Positions 1-7,941 are shown, numbered from the stretch's first letter. The stretch: 50,191 nucleotides of DNA from Oligoflexia bacterium (GCA_016861345.1 BOLD01000016.1:1-50191); one strand, 5' to 3'. Notes: generated by a model not told the origin, from the letters alone. Translations and numbers: made by a program.

Positions 1-118
1 TCATGAGTATCTCAGGGACTATAAAGTATTTTGCGAAAGCACCGAACAGGGGCAAGTACTAGTAGCTGATCTCAAAAAAGCAGCATGATCTTGCTGACAA
101 ACTCAACCTCGGCCTACA
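1..118 (+). mobile_element. 3' end of an insertion sequence (transposase C-terminus plus terminal region)
   Basis: An open frame runs into the window at base 2 and stops with TGA at 86-88, giving the last 28 residues of a protein (HEYLRDYK at the start, DLKKAA at the end). Bases 78-118, covering its last codons and following bases, recur as a perfect inverted copy at the very end of the window. Similarity stops at base 118, so the element probably ends there. That a multi-copy sequence sits at both window edges is seen directly. That it is an IS and the protein a transposase is inferred from copy number and from the transposase fragment next to it; the 28 residues alone do not identify a family. 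Confidence 0.6.
78..118 (+). repeat. Left copy of a 41-bp window-spanning inverted repeat
   Basis: These 41 bases match the reverse complement of 50151-50191 without a mismatch. The two copies point their 3' ends inward. The left copy continues leftward for 77 more bases, while the right copy stops at the window edge. Beyond base 118 the flanks differ, which sets the repeat boundary. Confidence 0.9.
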
Positions 119-131
119 CACTAAAGTACGA

Positions 132-157
132 ATTGCCCGGAAATAAATGTTACCGAA
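132..157 (+). repeat. Imperfect 26-bp direct repeat, copy 1
   Basis: This copy begins ATTGCCCG and ends TGTTACCGAA. It matches 198-223 at 21 of 26 bases in the same orientation. Both copies lie between the end of one IS (118) and the start of the next transposase gene (266). They could be transposase-binding repeats at the left end of that second element, which is inference. Confidence 0.6.
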
Positions 158-197
158 GATGCCTCAAAACGAGATCCAGATTTTCGTCCCCAACCTC

Positions 198-223
198 ATT
201 GCCCGTTAAATAGTGTTACCGAA
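198..223 (+). repeat. Imperfect 26-bp direct repeat, copy 2
   Basis: This is the second copy of the repeat at 132-157, 66 bp further on, with the same outer blocks (ATTGCCCG and TGTTACCGAA) and a diverged centre. It lies about 40 bp upstream of the transposase fragment starting at 266. Confidence 0.6.
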
Positions 224-265
224 TCAGCTAGCCTTAAGTCCTTGAAATCACAGGGAGGTGATTTA

Positions 266-790
266 GTGGAAGGGTCTAGCAAATGGGACTATGTTCGAGT
301 TATGAGTGAGCGTTACCAGAATGCGTGTCGCAAAGAGAAGCGTCTCATTTTGGATGAGCTGGAGAAAAATTTAAAAGTTCATAGAAAAAGTGCCATTAGG
401 GTATTGAATTCCATCAAGACTAAAAAACCGCAAGAGTCGCGCGGACGTCGCCGCATTTACAACGACTTCGTGATCCAGCACTTAAAGAGGCTGTGGTTGG
501 ATATGGGTCAGTTGTGTTCTCGTCGTATGAAGAAGGCCCTACCTCGTTGGATCATTCATTACGATGCGCCCGAGGTGACTAAACATTTATTGCTACAAAT
601 GAGCAAGACAACCATCGACGTTTACTTGCGACCTTATAAAGCTCAATACCGCCGTCATTGGAACAGTGGCACGAGGGCTGGGAAGTATATCAAGACAATG
701 ATCCCTTTAAAGCCCCTAGACTACAACGTGAGATCCGTGGGCCATGTCGAGGCTGACACCAGGCCGCAGGAATCAGCGTTGAAACTCTGA
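266..790 (+). pseudogene. Truncated DDE integrase/transposase (ISNCY-like), N-terminal part
   Basis: A GTG at 266 follows a strong ribosome site (GGAGGT at 254-259, 6 bases away) and opens a protein with a basic helical N-terminus typical of an IS transposase DNA-binding region. The frame then reaches the motif VGHVEADT near base 755. In full-length relatives, as I recall them, this holds the first Asp of the DDE catalytic core. Immediately afterwards the protein departs from that pattern and stops within about 11 codons. The rest of the catalytic domain, with the second Asp and the Glu, is missing, so this is a broken element. A new open frame from an unrelated gene begins at about 757, so the break looks like a deletion or recombination junction. 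The ISNCY assignment is from memory; the truncation is clear. Confidence 0.7.
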
Positions 791-1023
791 GGACTAACCT
801 TAAGCGCAAAACCATGAATGCAGACACTATGATCCGTCTTCTGCTTGCACGGGGTGTTTCTGCCTCGACTCTTGAGAACCTTCCACAGACAGAAACCAGT
901 AAGCTTTCCCGAGGGGAAATAGAGTGGAACGAGCTTGGTCGCGAGCTATCTGAAGAGGAGAAAAGGGAGTTCGCAAGCCTCATCCGTTATCTGCTGATTC
1001 GCTGGAAGCTTAAAGATAAGTAA
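757..1023 (+). pseudogene. C-terminal remnant of a helix-turn-helix regulator
   Basis: A frame opens at 757, exactly where the transposase fragment ends, and runs to a stop at 1021-1023 (88 codons). The first in-frame ATG is at 814, but the preceding codons read QAAGISVETLR, which resembles the recognition helix of an Xre/Cro-type domain (compare the usual AGVSxxTLxR pattern). The coding sequence therefore probably began upstream and lost its N-terminus at the IS junction. The remainder is acidic and basic with no other recognisable motif (EIEWNELGREL, SEEEKREFASL). A truncated phage- or element-type repressor is my reading. An intact 69-residue protein starting at 814 cannot be excluded. Confidence 0.45.
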
Positions 1024-1148
1024 TCTTATTGGTATCAATACGCCCCCACCTGCCAGCATTTTGTGATTTCGCCGAGAAATTTCTTCATCAATATTAAGTT
1101 TATTCCAACTGATCTCTAAATAAACTCGACTTTGGTAAACAAAAATAA

Positions 1149-1164
1149 TGGCACGTCCCTTGTA
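1149..1164 (+). promoter_or_regulatory. Sigma-54 (RpoN) type -24/-12 promoter
   Basis: The bases TGGCACG, four spacer bases and TTGTA match the RpoN consensus TGGCACG-N4-TTGCA except for T in place of C in the -12 GC. The GG (1150-1151) and GT (1162-1163) pairs have the required 10-base separation. The expected start of transcription is near 1175, 40 bases before the ATG of a sigma-54 activator gene. The whole five-gene operon to 7136 would be read from here, probably under its own first product. Not proven, but the fit and position are good. Confidence 0.65.
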
Positions 1165-1214
1165 AAGGGCTCCCATATCCCGTGGTTATCCATGAGGCCG
1201 GAAAGGGGGCAGGC

Positions 1215-2657
1215 ATGGTCAAAGGCCAGACGCGAATCCTGGTCATCGAGGACGATAAGGTCTTCGTTGATGCCGTTAGATATGCTCTCAAAGAAATTTC
1301 GGTAGAAATTGACTGGGCTAAATCATCCCAGGAAGCCTTAAATTTTCTTAAGACGAGTACCCCGTATGCCGTAGCTATCATTGACCAACACCTTCCAGGC
1401 ATCAAAGGCGACGAATTGGCTCTTGCGATCCGCAAACAGTACGCCGAACTGCAAATCATCTTTGCCACGGGAGATCTCACTCAGGAAACCCTCACCGAAT
1501 TGCTCAAAACAGGCTTGGCCGTCGGTTTCATTCCCAAGGGCTCAAGTCGTGAAGTGCTGCTCAATCCGATTCTGAAAGCCATTCAGAGCTTTGAGCATGA
1601 ACGTCGTATTTTAGCGGGCGAGACGTTACCTCTATTAGAGGTCGAAAGAAAACTCTCAGCTTCAGGAATCATAGGAAGATCCGAAGCACTTCTGGACATT
1701 TTGAAACGCGCTGAAAACTTCAAACGCCTTCCCGCTCCGACCCTGATCTTAGGTGAGTCGGGAACGGGAAAAGAAGTCATTGCCCACGCCTTTGCTAAGG
1801 ACTTTAACGAAATTCTCCCGGTGAACTGCTCAACTTTTATCGGACGCGAGCACTTGATGGAAAGTGAACTCTTCGGCGTTGTCAAAGGAGCCTTTACCGG
1901 GGCTGATAAAGATCGCCAGGGACTCTTTGAACAGGCAAAGGGTCGAGTCATTTTCTTGGATGAGATCCATCATCTTTCGCTTCCAGCCCAAGCCAAGCTT
2001 TTGCGAGTTCTTCAAGAAAAAAAAGTCGTGCGCGTTGGAGATACATCAGAGAACGCGCGACCTTGTGACTTCAAGATCATTTCCGCCGGAAAGCCTGAAT
2101 TGATCGAAATGATGAAGGTCGGAACCTTCTTGCCGGATCTCTATTATCGCATAGCGACCTATATCGTGAAGATCCCGCCTCTCTCAGAGCGCCGAGAAGA
2201 TATCGAGCCTCTGGTGGAGTATTTCGCAAAAGAAATTCGTTATAAGACCAAGATTCAAAAGCATTTCCGGGCCGCTACAATTCGCCTCATGGAAAGCTAT
2301 CCCTGGACCGGCGAGGTCCGGGAGCTTCGCAATATGGTTGAGCAGCTTTTTGGAGAATCAAAATCGGACGTGATCGAGCCCAGGGACTTCGCCGACGCTC
2401 TTGAAAGAAAACTCAAAGTCATTCCGAAGCTCAATCTTGAAGCCGTGGGATACGAAACTTATATGCGAATGATTGAAACGGACTACATCACTGGATCTTT
2501 ACGGAATGCAGCTACCCAAAAGGAAGCTGCGCAACGTATGGGCATGAGCAAGTCCACATTGAATCATCGTTTAAAACTTCTCGGAATCAATGCTGAGGAA
2601 TGGCTTCGACTTGAAACAAAATCCAAACGATCTCAGCAAGAAATCGAGATCACCTAA
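1215..2657 (+). CDS. Sigma-54-dependent response regulator (NtrC family)
   Basis: A 480-residue activator with three domains in the classical order. The receiver domain (about 6-115) has the acidic pair in VIEDD and the phosphoacceptor Asp57 in IIDQHLPG. The AAA+ domain (about 152-390) has Walker A GESGTGKE at 180-187, the sigma-54-contact loop GAFTGA at 225-230 and Walker B FLDE near 249. The C-terminal Fis-type helix-turn-helix includes KEAAQRMGMSKSTL. All residues needed to open sigma-54 promoters are present. I chose ATG 1215, preceded by AAAGGGGG, over a GTG at 1182 that adds 11 residues and lacks a good ribosome site. It is the first gene of the YcaO operon, with the likely partner kinase as the last gene (5451-7136). 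A good RpoN promoter lies just upstream, so autoregulation is likely. Confidence 0.92.
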   Translation: MVKGQTRILVIEDDKVFVDAVRYALKEISVEIDWAKSSQEALNFLKTSTPYAVAIIDQHLPGIKGDELALAIRKQYAELQIIFATGDLTQETLTELLKTGLAVGFIPKGSSREVLLNPILKAIQSFEHERRILAGETLPLLEVERKLSASGIIGRSEALLDILKRAENFKRLPAPTLILGESGTGKEVIAHAFAKDFNEILPVNCSTFIGREHLMESELFGVVKGAFTGADKDRQGLFEQAKGRVIFLDEIHHLSLPAQAKLLRVLQEKKVVRVGDTSENARPCDFKIISAGKPELIEMMKVGTFLPDLYYRIATYIVKIPPLSERREDIEPLVEYFAKEIRYKTKIQKHFRAATIRLMESYPWTGEVRELRNMVEQLFGESKSDVIEPRDFADALERKLKVIPKLNLEAVGYETYMRMIETDYITGSLRNAATQKEAAQRMGMSKSTLNHRLKLLGINAEEWLRLETKSKRSQQEIEIT

Positions 2658-2675
2658 CGAAGAGGAGTATATAAC

Positions 2676-2936
2676 ATGGCAACAACCGGAACGTTACTTG
2701 TTGGAATCGCCTGCGTACTGGCCCAAGGAAGCCCCGAATCGGAAAAATTAAAACAAAGCCTCACTCAGAACGAGGTCAAGCTTATTGAGGAGCTTCAAGA
2801 AAAAGGCATTTGTGAGCGCCTTGACCAATACCTGAAAGACGGAAGCGGCCTGACCGAAGGCGATATGGTTTTGATGGGATGTCAGTCTTGTTTATTGACT
2901 TCGACTTTCAAAGACTCAAATCGCAATGAGAGATAA
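2676..2936 (+). CDS. Small Cys-containing protein, candidate YcaO substrate (precursor peptide)
   Basis: An 86-residue protein with no family that I recognise. It starts at ATG 2676 behind GAGGAG and overlaps the next gene by 11 bases. Residues 1-18 are hydrophobic with Cys13. Residues 20-62 are a charged, probably helical stretch (SEKLKQSLTQNEVKLIEEL) of the kind seen in RiPP leader peptides. The tail has Gly68-Cys69-Gln-Ser-Cys72 followed by LLTSTF, a short cluster of Cys, Ser and Thr, the residues YcaO enzymes act on after Cys/Ser/Thr activation. Its place between the regulator and the binding protein, two genes before a YcaO gene, makes it the obvious candidate substrate. That role is inference. 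It could instead be a small structural or regulatory partner, since no typical double-Gly leader cleavage site is present. Confidence 0.7.
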   Translation: MATTGTLLVGIACVLAQGSPESEKLKQSLTQNEVKLIEELQEKGICERLDQYLKDGSGLTEGDMVLMGCQSCLLTSTFKDSNRNER

Positions 2937-4431
2937 AAAGGTCCTTCTTTTCTTTTTGCTAGTCGGACTTGCAGCCCTTGCGGGAGGATATATTTTTATG
3001 AATAAAACAAAGTCGTTCTCAAAAATTGACCTTTTGCGAGTCCGCTTTCCGATTGGCAAACAGATCCCCGATCCTGCGAATATCGTGTGGACCGGAGATT
3101 GGTATATGCTCGATCACCTTTCTTCCGGTCTTATTCAATACGATTCGACCAAGGGTCGCTTTCGAGAAATGCTCGCCGAACGCTGGGAGATTTTTCCCAA
3201 CAACACTCATCGGTTTTACATCAAAAAGAACATTGTCTTTAGCGATGGAAGCCCTATTACGGCCCATGATTTTTCAGCAACACTTAAGCGCCTCTTGATT
3301 CGCAAATCATCGTCCCACTTTCCGTTGTGGGATTATGTCGAAGGATGCGAATCTCTCAAGTCCATGCAAGATGAGTGTTCAGGTCTGAAGGTGGTGGACA
3401 ACCACACTTTGGACATTAAGTTGAAAGGACGTTATCGTTCTTTTCTTCTTCAACTTGCCTCTCCTGAGACAGGTGTTTGGAGTTCGCGCGATATTCAAGA
3501 TGACAAGAATCTTACGATTAAAGCAACCCGGTTTTCCGGCCCGTACATTTTGGAGTCCTTTGATCCGGCATTGAAGTTTGTATTGAAGAGAAATCCATTG
3601 AGCCTCATTTCCAAGGAGTTTCCTGATTCTCCCGAAAGGATCGAAATCCCCTTAGAAGACCTCGCACTTTGTGAAGAGAAAATGCTCAACGGGGACCTCG
3701 ATATTTTTATGAAAAATCCGCTTCCAACTGGTGAGAAAAATTGGCGTGCGCACGGAATCGAAGTCCTAAAATCCTCACCCTCAACTCTGATTTATTTTTC
3801 TGGCGTTTCTCCGACAGCCCAACAGCAGAAAGTGGCATTTCAAGTCCTACAAGAGATTTGGAAGAGCAGTCCTTTTGAAGATCTTTTGCCTGCCACAAGT
3901 CTTTTGCCATTTGAAAAAGCATATAGGCTGGATGTTGAATCCATTCAAAACGAACTACCCAGCGAGACCTCTAAGATCATCCGCTTGGGAGTTCCCTTTA
4001 CCTACTTTCAAAAAGAATTCCTGGATCACTTGACCGCGACCTTCAAAAAATTCGGAAGCGATCTTCAGCTTGTAGTGCTCTCTCGTGAGGACTATCCGAA
4101 AATGTTTGATAATCCTGATGCAATCAAGCGCGTCGATTACATTTTAACCCCTTATGCGGCTTCAGAACGCTACCCCGCCGTGCAGCTTCGCTTTATGACT
4201 GGAAAGTTGAAGAACTCCCCGGTGGATCTTAAGGAAGCCGAAACCCCTGAACTCGATGAAAAACAAGTTCGTGTTCTTAAGGACTATCAGAAGTGGCTCT
4301 TGAAAGAAGGTCATGTGGTGCCTTTATTCTTTGAAAAAATCCTTGTCCTTCATAAGCAAAGCATAGACTTGGGAATCCAAGAGGCTCCTGACGCCGAGGT
4401 CGAGCTGTGGAAGCTTCGGAGGATCGACTAG
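2926..4431 (+). CDS. Extracytoplasmic solute-binding protein, family 5 (oligopeptide type)
   Basis: 501 residues. An N-terminal signal or anchor helix (about 5-25, VLLFFLLVGLAALAGGY) without a lipobox Cys precedes a family 5 binding fold. The signature region near residue 75-115 reads LAERWEI, then FSDGSPITAHDFSATLKR, matching the LAxxWexs...vkFhDGxplTAxDv pattern of OppA/DppA-like proteins. Such proteins usually feed peptides or nickel to an ABC permease, but no permease or ATPase gene is nearby. Alone inside an operon with a sensor kinase, it more likely presents a ligand (peptide?) to the sensor or retains the product in the periplasm. That is inference. It overlaps the small gene upstream by 11 bases and is followed after 3 bases by the YcaO gene, so translational coupling is likely. 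Confidence 0.85.
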   Translation: MRDKKVLLFFLLVGLAALAGGYIFMNKTKSFSKIDLLRVRFPIGKQIPDPANIVWTGDWYMLDHLSSGLIQYDSTKGRFREMLAERWEIFPNNTHRFYIKKNIVFSDGSPITAHDFSATLKRLLIRKSSSHFPLWDYVEGCESLKSMQDECSGLKVVDNHTLDIKLKGRYRSFLLQLASPETGVWSSRDIQDDKNLTIKATRFSGPYILESFDPALKFVLKRNPLSLISKEFPDSPERIEIPLEDLALCEEKMLNGDLDIFMKNPLPTGEKNWRAHGIEVLKSSPSTLIYFSGVSPTAQQQKVAFQVLQEIWKSSPFEDLLPATSLLPFEKAYRLDVESIQNELPSETSKIIRLGVPFTYFQKEFLDHLTATFKKFGSDLQLVVLSREDYPKMFDNPDAIKRVDYILTPYAASERYPAVQLRFMTGKLKNSPVDLKEAETPELDEKQVRVLKDYQKWLLKEGHVVPLFFEKILVLHKQSIDLGIQEAPDAEVELWKLRRID

Positions 4432-4434
4432 ACG

Positions 4435-5454
4435 ATGCTGCAAACGCTCGCCACCCACAACGGGACTCAGAACTCTTCGGCCATGATTTCTTGGTTCATC
4501 GACCAGGCGAAGGCCCCCTTGCGTATGGATGAAAAGTCCGTGGCTGGGCATAGGTATTTTCTGTGCAGCTCGGGCTTTCAGGATGAGGTAGGCTTTGTCT
4601 CAGTTTGCGGAAGAGGTCTGACAAAGGTTGAAGCCGCCACTCGTTGCATTGGCGAATGGTTAGAAAGAAAGGCCGCGTTTGAGTTTTTCCGCTCTAAGCC
4701 GTCTTCGATATGGGCTCAGGCGATAGGTATCGACCCCAGTGGTAAGCTTTCGATCTCGTCCCGCCGGGAATCTTACAACCCTCTACTAATGGAATTTTGG
4801 ACGACAAACGGATGGGCTATTCACACGGATCAACATCGTTCGATAGAAAATGCGCTTTCCGAGGCGTTAGAGCGCAGCCTACTTGTAAGCAGCTTTTTAC
4901 GCTGGAGATGGCAGGGTTTCATCGAGATCGGCAAACTGTCGATAACGGGAATGGGAATTCACTCTTGTCTCTCACGCTATAGAACGGAAACAACCACTGC
5001 GGGATTTGCGATCTGCACGAACCCTGTCACCCAGGGGCTTAGCTTTGGACATTTCTCTGAAGCGACGGACTCCCTTCGGCAAAGCTCCAAGTGGGCACAA
5101 GCTCTCTATGAGGCGGTGGATAAACTCGGAGCCGACATTGCTTTCGGAAGCAATCAAGACCCCTTGGCGGCGGAAACTCTGTGGTACATGAGCGGCAAAA
5201 CCGATTTCTGTCTTTCGGACGACAGACAGGATCAAGAAAAAATTAAATTTTCCTCTTGCTGTCTTCATTCTATAGATCTCGCTAAAAAGTGGGATCTTCC
5301 TTTTCCACTTTTCGCTTCGTTTGTGTTTGGCGGCGATCTTATGCCCTTGTTTGTTCCTCGGCAGCTCACCGAAGATGGGCGTAAGTACGTCATAGCTCAG
5401 GCAAATTCCCTTGGATTCGATCCTGTGATTCCAGAAAGGATGCCTGTCTTATGA
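4435..5454 (+). CDS. YcaO-domain protein (ATP-dependent peptide backbone-modifying enzyme)
   Basis: 339 residues. YcaO hallmarks are visible in order: GRGLTKVEAATRCIGEWLER (about 59-78; family pattern GKGxxxxxAxxxAlxExxER, with ATP/Mg-binding glutamates); TNGWAIHTD then SIENALSEALERS (about 124-148; family pattern TGxAaHxs...Ai.xALxEllER); and a late ALYEAVDKLGADIA block. The C-terminus is Pro-rich (DPVIPERMPVL), reminiscent of the PxPxP tail of azoline-forming YcaO proteins. Known YcaO enzymes phosphorylate a peptide amide to make azolines, thioamides or amidines. No E1-like/ThiF cyclodehydratase partner, TfuA or dehydrogenase gene is adjacent, so the product class is open. It starts 3 bases after the binding-protein stop and ends in an ATGA overlap with the kinase gene. 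The family call is firm; the substrate is unknown. Confidence 0.85.
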   Translation: MLQTLATHNGTQNSSAMISWFIDQAKAPLRMDEKSVAGHRYFLCSSGFQDEVGFVSVCGRGLTKVEAATRCIGEWLERKAAFEFFRSKPSSIWAQAIGIDPSGKLSISSRRESYNPLLMEFWTTNGWAIHTDQHRSIENALSEALERSLLVSSFLRWRWQGFIEIGKLSITGMGIHSCLSRYRTETTTAGFAICTNPVTQGLSFGHFSEATDSLRQSSKWAQALYEAVDKLGADIAFGSNQDPLAAETLWYMSGKTDFCLSDDRQDQEKIKFSSCCLHSIDLAKKWDLPFPLFASFVFGGDLMPLFVPRQLTEDGRKYVIAQANSLGFDPVIPERMPVL

Positions 5455-7136
5455 GAATGTTAAGACTCGTATCTTTTTCATTTGTCGCGGCCCTTGTCTG
5501 TTCTCTTATTGCTCACGCAATCGGACGACACCTTGAAGAGTCTTCGCAAGATCGAAAGATTGATGAGATCTGCGCTGTCATCACGGAAGAGGTGCAAACA
5601 GGATCAATGAGCAAGGCCATTGAGAGCGCGAGAACACTTTTCTCATTCACTTTTCCAGACTCCAAGGCATTTGTGCAGATAAAAGAACACAACACGGCCT
5701 ATGGGGTTGTACCTTCAGACGCCAGTTCAAGTTCATATCGCCGATCTCAATGCGAAATCGAGGCGCGGTCTGATGCAGCCGTCTTGTTCTTCATTCTACG
5801 AGAGGAACTTGTTTCTAGATCGCTCTTCTATTGGGCAGTATTCCTCGGGACTCTTTTTGCGGCGTGCGTTTTGGGCTTTTCGTGGTTGGCAAGAAAGATT
5901 TCCATCGTCGCTCAAAGAAGATTCAACTTGGAGCTGCAAACGGCTCTTGGGCTTTCTACCGACAAATCAACCGGAGGACTTGTCAGCAGGATTTTGGAAT
6001 CTGTGGTAAAAGGAGCCGGAAGCGGTAAGAATCTACGCAAGTCCGTTCAAAATTTGAAAGAAAAGATTCTTGAACAAAACCGCGAAGCCATTGCCTTGCG
6101 CGAAGCTCAAATGGCGACGGAATTGGAACTAAAAAAGAATGAGAAGTTTATCGAGGTCGTCCGACAAGTTCGACATGATATTAGATCACCTCTTCAAGCA
6201 TTAACTGTTCTTTCCGAAGCGGACATTGCTTCATCCGTCGCTCATCGGCAAATGAGTTCTGTGATCTCGTCTATACATGGAATGATTGAGGATTTAGAGA
6301 TTAAGGAGGAGATGGCCGACATCTCAGGAAACGGTGAAAGACTTCATGTCGCCGAAGCCCTTATCAAAGAAGTGATTCAGCAAAAAAGGCTTCTGTTTGA
6401 AAGAACAAGATTAGAACTAAAAATAAATTCTGACCTTCTCAGTGTCGTCCGCGTTCAACCGCATCACTTCCGCCGCGTGATCGGGAACTTATTGCAGAAT
6501 GCCTTTGAAGCTATTGATCCGCGCGCTACTCACGGACTCATTCGTGTTGAGACCGAAAAACAAGGACAGACTCTGCACATTCGGATTACTGACAATGGAA
6601 AAGGCATCTCGAATGAGAATAAGGATAAACTCTTTTCTCCAGGATTTACATTCGGCAAAGAGCATGGTTCTGGCCTCGGACTTTCCCACGCCAAATCTTG
6701 CATTCATCGCTGGGGTGGAGATATTGGTTTAACATCAGAATCTGGCAAGGGGACGACTGTTGAGCTATCTCTACCCATCGCCGTTCAGGACACTCTCTTT
6801 GTTGCTCAACCGCCTTTGAGCCAAGCCAGGGTTAATGTCGTCGTGGATGATGATCCCGAGGACTTCATGAGAGTTCAAAGATCGCTCGCGAGCCCTTCGG
6901 TTTATTGCGCATCGCTAGAGGACTTTGACGACTGGCGAGCTGCAACTCGGGACCAAGCTGGTGTTCAGTTTGTTTTTGATTACAACCTGGGCGGAGATCG
7001 CTCCGGCCTGGAAGTCCTAAGAGCAGTTTCTTCAGAACTTCCTAGAATCCTCTCTACAAGTGACTATGACCGTCAGGATGTGATCGAAGCCAGTCAAGAC
7101 GGGATCTATGTCCTTCCCAAAGTTTTTTTGATCTAG
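5451..7136 (+). CDS. Hybrid sensor histidine kinase with C-terminal receiver
   Basis: 561 residues, membrane-anchored. A helix at about 7-24 and a second at about 126-146 bracket a short periplasmic sensor region of about 100 residues. A coiled linker (about 195-230) leads to the H-box with phosphoacceptor His242 (VRHDIRSPLQAL), the N-box (NLLQNAFEAI, Asn350), the G1 box (DNGKGI at 381-386) and the G2 box (GSGLGLSHAK at 406-415). A receiver follows from about 460, with the acidic triad VDDDPED, phosphoacceptor Asp510 (VFDYNLGG), Ser/Thr in ILSTSD and Lys557 near the very end. The receiver stops right after that Lys, so it lacks its last helix. It overlaps the YcaO gene by 4 bases (ATGA). It is the natural partner of the regulator at 1215. 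Confidence 0.9.
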   Translation: MRMLRLVSFSFVAALVCSLIAHAIGRHLEESSQDRKIDEICAVITEEVQTGSMSKAIESARTLFSFTFPDSKAFVQIKEHNTAYGVVPSDASSSSYRRSQCEIEARSDAAVLFFILREELVSRSLFYWAVFLGTLFAACVLGFSWLARKISIVAQRRFNLELQTALGLSTDKSTGGLVSRILESVVKGAGSGKNLRKSVQNLKEKILEQNREAIALREAQMATELELKKNEKFIEVVRQVRHDIRSPLQALTVLSEADIASSVAHRQMSSVISSIHGMIEDLEIKEEMADISGNGERLHVAEALIKEVIQQKRLLFERTRLELKINSDLLSVVRVQPHHFRRVIGNLLQNAFEAIDPRATHGLIRVETEKQGQTLHIRITDNGKGISNENKDKLFSPGFTFGKEHGSGLGLSHAKSCIHRWGGDIGLTSESGKGTTVELSLPIAVQDTLFVAQPPLSQARVNVVVDDDPEDFMRVQRSLASPSVYCASLEDFDDWRAATRDQAGVQFVFDYNLGGDRSGLEVLRAVSSELPRILSTSDYDRQDVIEASQDGIYVLPKVFLI

Positions 7137-7181
7137 AACGCTGGTATCAGAGTTTGAAGGTGTGCAATCTGAATTTGAACT

Positions 7182-7661
7182 TTAAAACCTTGCATGAACC
7201 AAATGAACATCAACCATCATGTGCTGTTCATAAGGAGTTAGAGGCTCACCAGCTTCCAGCTTCTTAGCAATGCCCTGATAGAATGGATCTGAATTTATTG
7301 TGGCGTCCGGGTCATCGCATCGAAGTAAGCTAAGAGCTAGCTCTAAAGGTTTACCTTTAAGTGGTCTATTCTCATTGATCCCGCGAGTGACATGACTGAT
7401 TCTCGCACCAAACGCTTTCCGTTCCTTTTTAATCTCTTCAAATGTTTTAAATTCAACGTCTCTCTCTGCTAGATTTTCAGGTGTGAAATAGTTTTTGCTA
7501 CAAACAATATTTCCACCCGAAGTGACTTCGATCGGCTCAGGGAAAATAATGCTGATAGGAAGGTTTTCTGGATTCTCGAATTTTTGAATAAAAACTGTGC
7601 CTGCGGTTTTGCGTGCTTGGGTGATTTGGTAGAACCCCTGGGGTAATTCCTTGAATTTCAT
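7182..7661 (-). CDS. Hypothetical protein, 159 residues
   Basis: A soluble-looking protein with no signal peptide or membrane helix and no motif that I recognise. A weak ribosome site (ACGAGG) lies about 8 bases before its ATG at 7661. It is transcribed toward the YcaO operon and ends 45 bases past the kinase stop, convergent with it. The long frame, balanced composition and absence of a competing frame on the other strand support a real gene. It may be cargo between the YcaO operon and the conjugation module. Confidence 0.6.
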   Translation of the reverse strand: MKFKELPQGFYQITQARKTAGTVFIQKFENPENLPISIIFPEPIEVTSGGNIVCSKNYFTPENLAERDVEFKTFEEIKKERKAFGARISHVTRGINENRPLKGKPLELALSLLRCDDPDATINSDPFYQGIAKKLEAGEPLTPYEQHMMVDVHLVHARF

Positions 7662-7874
7662 TATCGAACCTCGTTTTAAAGTTTACACTTCCTAGGTCAG
7701 TGGAAAGTTTCAAGCACAAATCACTAGCGCCTGAATTATTAGTGGTTGATGTATATAGTGCCCACTGACACAAAACGAGGCGCAAGGCGGCAAAATAAGT
7801 ACTCTGTAGGATCTTAAGTTTTGAAGCGAATCATTTCTTGAACCATGCTTTTTCTGTAAATCCAAAAAACTGAA

Positions 7875-7915
7875 CGCCGTAAGTTTCCCAGATCCAATGG
7901 GCTTCACTTACGGCG
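7875..7915 (+). terminator. Inverted repeat, terminator-like
   Basis: Two perfect 10-base arms (CGCCGTAAGT at 7875-7884 and ACTTACGGCG at 7906-7915) surround a 21-base loop, followed by CTTTTCATTT. The T-run is short and the loop long, so it may be a protein-binding or transfer-origin hairpin rather than a terminator. No plus-strand gene ends just upstream. Confidence 0.4.
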
Positions 7916-7941
7916 CTTTTCATTTCCGAATCTCGGTCCAA

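Noticed and set aside
7537..7907. Minus-strand frames of 65 and 82 codons
   Set aside because: They overlap the 159-residue gene or repeats, lack ribosome sites and have no protein-like features.
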